Shown here: positions 8,935 through 15,784 of the stretch, one piece after another
How positions within the stretch are numbered: the stretch's first letter is position 1
How the letters are laid out: every line of letters starts with the position of its first letter
Translations under genes and position numbers: made by a program
Notes under the pieces: model-generated
Told to the model about the DNA's origin: nothing
The model's input: the letters and a program-made list of their open reading frames with translations, nothing else
Databases searched by the model: none
Assembly: GCA_964642175.1 (NCBI GenBank)
Contig: CAZXOK010000002.1
Coordinates: forward strand, 124,001-188,000
DNA from: JANQGG01 sp964642175
GTDB lineage: Bacteria > Bacteroidota > Chlorobiia > Chlorobiales > Chloroherpetonaceae
Reading direction: 5' to 3'
DNA length: 64,000 nucleotides

Positions 8935-11160
8935 ATGCATTGTGCCTCCTGTGTTTCTAAGGTTGAAAAAGAACTCAGCCTTGTCGAAGGCGTCAGCAGG
9001 GCCAATGTAAATCTCTCCCTGGAAACAGCATTAGTAGAAGCCAATCCTTCAGATAACATCAGAGCGGCGTTGTTAGGCGCAGTAGAGAAGGCAGGGTTTG
9101 AAGCCTCAATGCCCGAAGACGACACTTTGTTGGAGGCTGAACAAGCCAAAGAAGCCGAAAAACGCAAATCTCTCAAGGATTTAAAACAAAAAATGTTGGT
9201 CTCGGCAGTGCTGTGTTTACTTGTAATGGGGCTCTCCATGTCCGGAATGGTTGTGGATACAAGTAGCTGGATAGCACCGGCCACATTGAACTGGGTATTG
9301 CTGGTACTGACTTTACCGGTTGTGTTTTGGAGCGGGAAAACATTTTATGTGTCGGCATACAATGGCCTGAAACGCATGAGTGCCTCCATGGATACCCTGA
9401 TTGCCGTCGGTACCGGAGCGGCATTTATTTTCAGCACAGCTGTTACCCTGCAACCAGATCTGTTTGCTTTTGCCGGCAGATCGGGTGAAGTTTATTTCGA
9501 TACCACGGCCACTATTATCACATTGATTTTGGTGGGGCGTTTCCTGGAAGCACGAGCTAAGGATCAAACCGGTGAAGCCTTAAAAAAACTCATCGCTCTT
9601 GAGCCTAAAACAGCCTGTGTGGTAAGAAACGGCAAGGAGGTAAATTTACCTATCAACCAGGTTGTAAAAGGTGATACGCTTCTGGTGCGTCCCGGAGAAA
9701 AAGTTGCTGTTGATGGCAAGATCATCGACGGACACTCCACCCTTGATGAATCTATGATGACCGGTGAAAGCCTTCCGGTTGAAAAATCGGTTGGCGATAT
9801 GGTTATGGGTGGTACAGTCAATCAAACCGGCAGCTTCCGGTTTCAGGCCACACATATTGGCAGAGAAACCATGCTGTCCCAGATGATCAGGCTCATTGCA
9901 GAAGCCCAGGGCTCAAAAGCGCCCATCCAGCGCCTGGCCGACCGGGTCAGTGCCGTGTTTGTGCCCGTGGTGGTTGGCATTGCCGTACTCACATTCGTGA
10001 TTTGGTTGATCTTTGCCCCGGCTGAATTACGCCTGACATTCGCCCTCCTGAATTTTGTTTCGGTGCTCATCATTGCTTGTCCATGTGCCTTAGGCCTGGC
10101 AACACCTGCTGCCATAACCGTAGCCACAGGTAAAGGCGCAGAACTGGGTGTGCTTTACAAGCAAGCCGAAAGCGTGGAACAAAGCAGCCGGTTAGATGTG
10201 GTGGTTTTGGATAAAACCGGGACGCTAACAGAAGGTAAGCCGGAAGTGACAGCATTTATCATCTCTGAACCTTCGGATTTTCGGGAAAATGACATTTTGA
10301 GCTGGGTCTATGGAGTTGAAAGTCGGTCTGAGCATCCATTGGCTAAGGCTATTACGGGATATTGTTCTGCCTACCATGATGGAAAAACAGAGCCTCTGCA
10401 TTTTAAGGCGATTGAAGGCCAGGGTGCAAAAGCCACTGTTCCGGGCCATGAGCTCATAATTGGAAACCAAACACTGTTTAAAAACGAGGGTATTTTAATA
10501 GATCAGGCATTAAATGCTCAGGCCGAAGTGTTTGAAAGCAAAGCTCAAACCCTGAGTTATGTTGCCGTAGATGGAAAAATAGCCGGATTTTTTGCCCTGG
10601 CCGATGCCTTAAAACCTGATTCCAAATCATCCGTGCGTGAATTCATAGATATGGGTCTTGAGGTAGTGATGCTGACCGGAGATAATCCAACCACAGCACA
10701 TGAAATTGCTCGTCAAACGGGAATACTAAATTACAAAGCCGGCCTGTTGCCTGAAGATAAACTCAATTATATCAAAACATTGCAATCGGATGGAAAAAAA
10801 GTTGCCATGATCGGAGATGGTATTAATGATGCTCCGGCCCTGGCTCAGGCCGACGTTGGTATTGCAATCGGCACTGGTACGGATATCGCTAGTGCAGCAT
10901 CAGATATTACATTGGTTGGTGGTGAGCTTAAAAGTGCCGTTCAAGCCATAAAACTTTCCAAAGAAACCCTAAAGGTGCTTCGACAAAACCTATTTTTTGC
11001 GTTTATTTACAATACCCTGGGAATTCCAATTGCTGCAGGTGTGCTATATCCGGGATTCGGTATTATGCTCTCTCCCATGATCGCCGCAGCAGCTATGGCC
11101 ATGAGTTCGGTTTCGGTTTTGAGCAATTCCCTGCGTTTAAAAAAGGCTGCCGTTAGGTAA
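8935..11160 (+). CDS. copA: Copper-exporting P1B-type ATPase CopA (frame opens upstream, at 8833)
   Basis: This ATPase exports Cu(I) from the cytoplasm. From the ATG at 8935 there are 741 residues: an HMA domain, about eight membrane helices, an actuator domain with TGES near residue 277, the CPC metal site in IIACPCALG near 382, the phosphorylation motif DKTGTLTEGKPEV (Asp426), the HP motif SEHPLAKAI, and the hinge GDGINDAPAL. The ATG lies inside the copper motif TGMHCASC and would delete the first strand of that HMA domain, so it is not a credible natural start. The same frame is open back to 8833, next to the A9 run. The full product, with the upstream ORF, would be about 930 residues with three HMA domains. 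Confidence 0.93.
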   Translation: MHCASCVSKVEKELSLVEGVSRANVNLSLETALVEANPSDNIRAALLGAVEKAGFEASMPEDDTLLEAEQAKEAEKRKSLKDLKQKMLVSAVLCLLVMGLSMSGMVVDTSSWIAPATLNWVLLVLTLPVVFWSGKTFYVSAYNGLKRMSASMDTLIAVGTGAAFIFSTAVTLQPDLFAFAGRSGEVYFDTTATIITLILVGRFLEARAKDQTGEALKKLIALEPKTACVVRNGKEVNLPINQVVKGDTLLVRPGEKVAVDGKIIDGHSTLDESMMTGESLPVEKSVGDMVMGGTVNQTGSFRFQATHIGRETMLSQMIRLIAEAQGSKAPIQRLADRVSAVFVPVVVGIAVLTFVIWLIFAPAELRLTFALLNFVSVLIIACPCALGLATPAAITVATGKGAELGVLYKQAESVEQSSRLDVVVLDKTGTLTEGKPEVTAFIISEPSDFRENDILSWVYGVESRSEHPLAKAITGYCSAYHDGKTEPLHFKAIEGQGAKATVPGHELIIGNQTLFKNEGILIDQALNAQAEVFESKAQTLSYVAVDGKIAGFFALADALKPDSKSSVREFIDMGLEVVMLTGDNPTTAHEIARQTGILNYKAGLLPEDKLNYIKTLQSDGKKVAMIGDGINDAPALAQADVGIAIGTGTDIASAASDITLVGGELKSAVQAIKLSKETLKVLRQNLFFAFIYNTLGIPIAAGVLYPGFGIMLSPMIAAAAMAMSSVSVLSNSLRLKKAAVR

Positions 11161-11225
11161 ACCAGCCTGAAACGCATTAAACCCTAATAATGGCTTTTTA
11201 GCAAAAAAACTAAATCTTTGGCAGA

Positions 11226-11609
11226 ATGCAGCAGTTTTGGCCTTTGATAATGGTAGGATTGGGCGGCATGGTAGGTGCGGTGGCGCGCTATGGTGTCTCT
11301 CTGCTTGGTCAGTATATTTCAACAGGATTTCCTTATGGCACGTTGGCTGTTAATGTGGCCGGGAGTTTTTTAATAGGATTTATTGCTGAACTTTCTGCCG
11401 AAACTTCCCTGATCTCACCCCAGATGCGACTCTTACTGGCCACCGGTTTTTGCGGCGGCTTTACAACTTTTTCTACACTGATGTACGAAGTGGTGAGCTT
11501 ACTGCGCGATGGCGAACTTTTTTATGTGGGCCTTTATGTGGGACTTAGCGCTGTTTTGGGATTTCTGGCGCTCGTATTAGGACTTCAACTCTCTAAACTT
11601 TGGAGCTAA
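11226..11609 (+). CDS. crcB: Fluoride channel CrcB/Fluc
   Basis: The 127-residue protein has four hydrophobic helices and the Fluc signatures: GGMVGAVARYGVS near the N-terminus, GTLAVNVAGSFLIGF with the conserved Asn, and GFCGGFTTFSTLMYE with the phenylalanine-box and threonine region. Family members form antiparallel dimers that export fluoride across the inner membrane. It is followed 12 bp later by a DUF190 gene, a frequent partner of crcB. A fluoride riboswitch was looked for in the 65 bp upstream and was not convincing. Confidence 0.94.
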   Translation: MQQFWPLIMVGLGGMVGAVARYGVSLLGQYISTGFPYGTLAVNVAGSFLIGFIAELSAETSLISPQMRLLLATGFCGGFTTFSTLMYEVVSLLRDGELFYVGLYVGLSAVLGFLALVLGLQLSKLWS

Positions 11610-11621
11610 ACACAACTAATT

Positions 11622-11981
11622 ATGGCACTAAAAGGCGACGCGCAGCTCCTGCGCATTTATATCGGTGAACAAGATCAACACAATCACAAACCCCTTTATG
11701 AACTCATTGTTGAAATGGCCAAAGACGCCGGTCTGGCCGGAGCCAGTGTGTTTAAAGGGGTGCTCTCCTATGGGGCAAGCAACCGTATTCATACCGCAAA
11801 GATTTTTGAACTCTCGCAGGATATGCCCATGGTGGTTGAAATTGTAGATAAAAAAGAGGCCGTCTATGCTTTTCTGCATAAGCTGGATGAACTACTGGAA
11901 ACTGCCGGGTGTGGCGGACTGGTAACCATAGAAGACGTCAAGATCTTGAAATACGCCCCGAAAAGCGAAGAGAAGAAGTAA
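11622..11981 (+). CDS. DUF190 family protein
   Basis: The 119-residue soluble protein matches the DUF190 family, a PII-like ferredoxin fold, in LLRIYIGEQDQHNHKPLYE, GLAGASVFKGVLSYG and the MVVEIVDKKE strand. Genes of this family are often next to crcB, as here with a 12 bp gap, but their role is not established; a signalling or regulatory subunit has been suggested from the fold. It probably shares a transcript with crcB. Confidence 0.88.
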   Translation: MALKGDAQLLRIYIGEQDQHNHKPLYELIVEMAKDAGLAGASVFKGVLSYGASNRIHTAKIFELSQDMPMVVEIVDKKEAVYAFLHKLDELLETAGCGGLVTIEDVKILKYAPKSEEKK

Positions 11982-12101
11982 GTCAAAGTCTTTATCATCT
12001 ATAAATTATTAACATTCAAAAAGATGGCTCAAAAGCCAAACCATAGCAAGTAAGACCGGTTCGTCATATCTTAATAAAGCAAAAGCTTATTGGAGAAGAT
12101 A

Positions 12102-12308
12102 ATGTATAAATACGAAACGATAATTTATTGGAGCCAGGAAGATGATGCCTATATAGCTGAAGTCCCTCAATTAGAGGGATGTATGGCTCATGGAAATTCT
12201 TATAAATCTGAGTTAGCAACTGTTAAACAAGCGATTGAATTATGGATTGAAACTGCCAAAGAGTTTGGTGATCCTGTTCCAAAAGGCCGCAAATTAATGT
12301 ATGCTTAA
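12102..12308 (+). CDS. Orphan HicB-like protein (type II antitoxin family)
   Basis: The 68-residue protein has the partial RNase H fold of HicB antitoxins: YETIIYWSQEDDAYIAEVPQLEGCMAHGNSY, followed by an amphipathic helix ELATVKQAIELWIETAKEFG and the PVPKGR end. I choose the ATG at 12102 because a GGAGAAG ribosome site lies just before it; a TTG at 12090 would add four residues. No HicA-type toxin (a small dsRNA-binding protein with a conserved His) is seen next to it, so it is an orphan. It overlaps the macro-domain gene by 8 bp, suggesting co-translation. Confidence 0.82.
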   Translation: MYKYETIIYWSQEDDAYIAEVPQLEGCMAHGNSYKSELATVKQAIELWIETAKEFGDPVPKGRKLMYA

Positions 12309-12792
12309 TGCCATTCAGGCAGATATCACCACCCTTAAAGTTGATGCCATTGTTAATGCAGCCAACGAAACGCTGCTTGGCGGCGGCGGCGTGGATGGGG
12401 CTATTCACCGGGCCGGAGTTGTTGAAAGAATGTCAGGCGCTTGGCGGGGTTACCCGACTGGTGAAGCCAAACTAACCAGAGGGTACAACTTACCGGCCAG
12501 AATCCATACCGTGAGGCCGGTTTGGCATGGTGGGGCAAAAGGTGAAGCCGAAAAGCTTCGCAATTGTTACAGGAATTCTTTAGAACTTGCTATCAAACAT
12601 CAATTTAAATCAGTGGCTTTTCCATCTGTAAGTGCCGGTATCTATGGATACCCGGTTGCAGAAGCGGCTAAAATTGCCGTTTTCACCTGCCGGGAAGTTC
12701 TTTTAGCCGCTCGCAAAGATCTTGATATTACCTTTTGTTGCTTTTCCTCCCAAGACTTCACAACCTACACAAACACACTTGAACGTTATTAA
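12301..12792 (+). CDS. Macro-domain (ADP-ribose-binding, YmdB-like) protein, probably damaged
   Basis: The 163-residue product is clearly a macro domain: QADITTLKVDAIVNAAN, GGGGVDGAIHRA and AFPSVSAGIYGYP bind ADP-ribose in this family, and YmdB relatives deacetylate O-acetyl-ADP-ribose. Three things suggest damage. Residues between HRA and PTGEAK do not match the family, yet the second forward frame there (12410-12448) reads GPELLKECQALGG, the expected sequence, so two compensating indels bracket it. Two residues are missing in PARIHTV. The conserved TVGPVW is TVRPVW. The frame remains open, so a protein may still be made. It overlaps the HicB-like gene by 8 bp. Confidence 0.8.
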   Translation: MLNAIQADITTLKVDAIVNAANETLLGGGGVDGAIHRAGVVERMSGAWRGYPTGEAKLTRGYNLPARIHTVRPVWHGGAKGEAEKLRNCYRNSLELAIKHQFKSVAFPSVSAGIYGYPVAEAAKIAVFTCREVLLAARKDLDITFCCFSSQDFTTYTNTLERY

Positions 12793-12871
12793 TAAGTGAA
12801 GATCACGGCTTGGTCTAATTTATCAGGTTCTCTATTCCTGGCTCTTTCCGTTTTTGGATTACCAGGTCTGC

Positions 12872-14533
12872 TTAAGTGACATTTTTCAATAAAAAGGACT
12901 CATAAAAATTCATTGCTGCCATTTGCTGGGGCTGTAAAATATTATGATCCTGCAGGCCATTTTCTATTAGCAGGTTGTAGTCTTTTTCGGTAGGAGCCGT
13001 TACAAAAAAATCACCTCTGTAATGGTTCCGTTCAAGGATCTGTTTTAACTGGCAGGAAAGTTCGTTATTGGCTACAGAACTGATGATAACTTTACTCTTA
13101 TCGTATGGAATTTGCTCCAAAAGATCGGGGTCTTCCATATCACCGTAGATAATGTCTTTACCATTGTCTTTCCATTCACGGATCACACCGGGGTCAAAAT
13201 CAACACCTAAATATGTGATTCCCGGTTGGGCATCAAGCATTTCAGAGAGTCTTCGGCCAAATCGCCCTATACCTATGATCAGAACATCGTATTGTTTATG
13301 CTTATCCTGGATGCTTTCCATTTCGGTATAGGCTTTCTTGCGTTGAAAGATATTCAGCATTGGTGAAAGCAGCTCGTAAATTTGACTGGAATAGAGGATC
13401 AGGTAAGTTGAAAGCCCAATGGTAATAAGCCCGACCAGGGTAATAAGACCTACAACTTCATTATTGATATGACCGACAGCAAAACCCAGGCCGGCAAAAA
13501 TCAAGGAAAATTCACTGATTTGAGCTACCGTTAAACCTGTTAAAAAAGAGGTTCGTTTTCGATACCCCATTACCCCCATAATAATTAAGACGATAAGCGG
13601 ATTGCCAACAAGTACGAATACTGAAAAAGTAATTGCAGAATAGAGCTGACTGCCAATAATGGACAGATCGAGGTTACTGCCGAGGTTGACAAAGAAAAAG
13701 AGCAGCAGGAAATCGCGCAAGGTTGTAAGCCTGGAACTGATCAAATCCTTGAAACTCGAAGAAGCCAGGCTCATTCCGGCTAAAAATGCACCCACTTCAC
13801 TGCTAAACCCGATAAGTTCGCCAGTAGACGCCAGTGTAACAGCCCAGGCTATAGCAAACAGCGTGAGCAACTCCTGGGATTTAGCCAGAAAGGCGCTCAG
13901 GGCAGGGATAAACCATTTCATGGCAAGGAAGGTAAAACCAAGCAATCCCAGGCCGGCAACAAAGGTGAGCAAAATATCCTGTGAGAGCGAGGCGTCTGTT
14001 TCTTTCTGAAAGGCCGATAATACCGTCATCATTAGAATAACCACTATATCCTGTACAATCAGAACACCTATGGCTATCTGACCATGTAACGAATCGATTT
14101 CTTTTTTATCAGAAAGAAGTTTTACAATGATAATGGTACTTGAAAATGTGAGAGCAACAGCAATATAGAGGCTATGCAGAGATGAAAATCCAAGTAATAG
14201 GCCAATAAAATAGCCCACCAGGGATGTGAAAAAAACCTGGCCCATACCCACAAGCAATGCTGTTTTACCCACCGACCTGATGATGCGCAGATCTAATTTT
14301 AAGCCAACAATAAAAAGAAGTACCGAAATACCTATTTCGGCCAGTAGGTGAATTTTCTTTGGAGATTGAATAACATCCAGCACCGTTGGGCTTACAATAA
14401 TCCCCAGGGCAATAAACATTACGATCAGTGGTTGTTTTAACAGCTGCCCAATACCACCTAAAATTGTAGCCAATGCCAGGATAATGGCAAATTCATAAAA
14501 GGGGTAATGCGGGATGCCAAAAAACCAATTCAT
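12872..14533 (-). CDS. Kef-type cation:proton antiporter with RCK domain (CPA2)
   Basis: The 553-residue protein has about 12 membrane helices of the Na+/H+ exchanger fold (residues 1-385) and then a cytoplasmic RCK/TrkA-N nucleotide-binding domain with GIGRFGRRLSEML near residue 420 and the acidic GVDFDPG after strand 2. Family members move K+ or Na+ against H+ under NAD(H) or ligand control. It overlaps the upstream universal-stress-protein gene by 4 bp, so the two are translationally coupled. The pairing suggests that the Usp protein regulates transport or responds to the same stress. The transported ion cannot be told from sequence. Confidence 0.9.
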   Translation of the reverse strand: MNWFFGIPHYPFYEFAIILALATILGGIGQLLKQPLIVMFIALGIIVSPTVLDVIQSPKKIHLLAEIGISVLLFIVGLKLDLRIIRSVGKTALLVGMGQVFFTSLVGYFIGLLLGFSSLHSLYIAVALTFSSTIIIVKLLSDKKEIDSLHGQIAIGVLIVQDIVVILMMTVLSAFQKETDASLSQDILLTFVAGLGLLGFTFLAMKWFIPALSAFLAKSQELLTLFAIAWAVTLASTGELIGFSSEVGAFLAGMSLASSSFKDLISSRLTTLRDFLLLFFFVNLGSNLDLSIIGSQLYSAITFSVFVLVGNPLIVLIIMGVMGYRKRTSFLTGLTVAQISEFSLIFAGLGFAVGHINNEVVGLITLVGLITIGLSTYLILYSSQIYELLSPMLNIFQRKKAYTEMESIQDKHKQYDVLIIGIGRFGRRLSEMLDAQPGITYLGVDFDPGVIREWKDNGKDIIYGDMEDPDLLEQIPYDKSKVIISSVANNELSCQLKQILERNHYRGDFFVTAPTEKDYNLLIENGLQDHNILQPQQMAAMNFYESFLLKNVT

Positions 14534-15351
14534 GATGATAAAACGATTAAAGGTGTGTTTCCGCTATAAACCAGCTCATTGATCATAAATTTTCTGAACA
14601 ACTTATCCATTAATGATCGGGAGCCTTGCTGGAGAACTAAAAACGAATTTTCGGTGTGATCAACACGCTCTTTTAACAAGGTTAAGGCATCATTGCCTTT
14701 GTAAAGCCGGATGATTGGATTGTGATCCTGATACTCAGCCTGTAGGTCTAAAAGTTGCTCTTTGGCATGTTGCTCATCGTCGTCTTCTTTAAGAATCGTA
14801 AAGAACTCCAGTTCATGGATCAATCCGTTTAATGAGGAAAGTACCAGCTTGAACTGTTGGTGGTTAATCGGGTACTTTTTGGGCGTAATACCTACCAGAA
14901 GTTTTTTCGGCAGAGGAATTTCGGTTTGAGCAGGTACGGCTACGGTCAGTAAATCAGATTCATCGATAATTGATATGGTTGTACTGCCTATTAAAAGCCT
15001 CTTAAACGTGCTTGTCCCTTTCAGACCGGCAAAAACCCAGTCGTTATAACGATCGCGTTTAAGTTCTTTTAAGATCGTCAGAACCGACTTATGGCTTACA
15101 TAAAATGAATCATCACTGTACAGCTTACCTTTTGAGAGCTTTCTAAGCTTTTGTAAAGCCTGTTTAGATTCAATTTCAATAACCTGATCCTTGATCTCAT
15201 AGCCAGTAATGGCCGGTGCCTTGCCAGAAATTTTATGCACAAAAACCACTTTTGCTCTTATAACATCAGCAATATTAAATGCAAAACGGATCAGATTTTC
15301 AGAATAGTCTGAAAAATCAATTAGCACAACAATACGGTTGATTTTAGCCAT
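14530..15351 (-). CDS. Universal stress protein family, two Usp-like halves
   Basis: The 273-residue cytoplasmic protein begins with the UspA-type strand INRIVVLIDFSDYSENLIRFAFNIAD and continues with a second, diverged Usp-like half from about residue 145 (PLPKKLLVGITPKKYP). The first half ends with FKRLLIGSTTISIIDESDLLTVAVP, near the G-2x-G-9x-G-(S/T) ATP motif but missing some glycines, so nucleotide binding is uncertain. Its stop overlaps the antiporter start by 4 bp. A 433 bp AT-rich region separates it from the divergent P-type ATPase. A role in controlling the antiporter is inferred from linkage only. Confidence 0.85.
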   Translation of the reverse strand: MAKINRIVVLIDFSDYSENLIRFAFNIADVIRAKVVFVHKISGKAPAITGYEIKDQVIEIESKQALQKLRKLSKGKLYSDDSFYVSHKSVLTILKELKRDRYNDWVFAGLKGTSTFKRLLIGSTTISIIDESDLLTVAVPAQTEIPLPKKLLVGITPKKYPINHQQFKLVLSSLNGLIHELEFFTILKEDDDEQHAKEQLLDLQAEYQDHNPIIRLYKGNDALTLLKERVDHTENSFLVLQQGSRSLMDKLFRKFMINELVYSGNTPLIVLSS

Positions 15352-15784
15352 TGAAAGATATGCTAAGTGAGTTAGAAATAAATATCAGAATGCGACTACC
15401 TGCTTAAGTTATTCTTTTAAAAGACGATTTTCTAATGCCTATGAAAACAATCGGGTACAAATTTTTGAATAATCATTGGGTCAAATCGTCTTAAAAAAGT
15501 GACACACAATACTTGAATATTGCTACAAATTATATTTATCAGCGTTAAATCCAGCCCATTGAACATTAAAAAAAATGATATTCAAAAGTGCATTTTATCA
15601 ATTTTAGCGGTCTGATTGTCTTACTAAAACTAAGTGGCAAGAAATGATAACCCAAACTTGCTCAACCTTACCCCAAATTTCAATTTTCTGAAAAAGAACT
15701 TTTAAGGTATTTTGTATAAAAGTACATTTCTCTTTCGGTTACTTATCTTTAGGGTCAATCTCCACCAAACGAGCTTAAGCAAAT
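15352..15784. other. 433 bp AT-rich divergent intergenic region
   Basis: This gap lies between the Usp-antiporter operon and the divergent P-type ATPase and must hold both promoters. I see no convincing coding sequence: the longest short ORFs, such as one of 19 codons from the ATG at 15442, lack a ribosome site. It contains one 10 bp inverted repeat, listed separately. A TATCTTTA element at 15744-15751, close to the Bacteroidota -7 consensus TAnnTTTG, could serve the ATPase, but no suitably spaced -33 box is evident. Confidence 0.6.
15421..15492. repeat. 10 bp inverted repeat with 52 nt spacer
   Basis: The arms AAGACGATTT (15421-15430) and AAATCGTCTT (15483-15492) are exact reverse complements, and A/T-rich sequence flanks both. 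They lie in the divergent control region between the Usp and ATPase genes. They could be paired operator half-sites or a long-loop hairpin in the leader of either transcript. No function can be assigned from sequence alone. Confidence 0.45.

Noticed and set aside
11161..11225. Possible fluoride riboswitch upstream of crcB (an AATGGCT string)
   Set aside because: The 65 bp gap lacks the conserved GGNGATGG 5' element and pairing partners, so one short match is not enough.
15442..15501. 19-codon ORF in the intergenic region (starts MPMKTIGYK)
   Set aside because: No ribosome site and no recognisable sequence; an ORF this short is expected by chance in AT-rich DNA.
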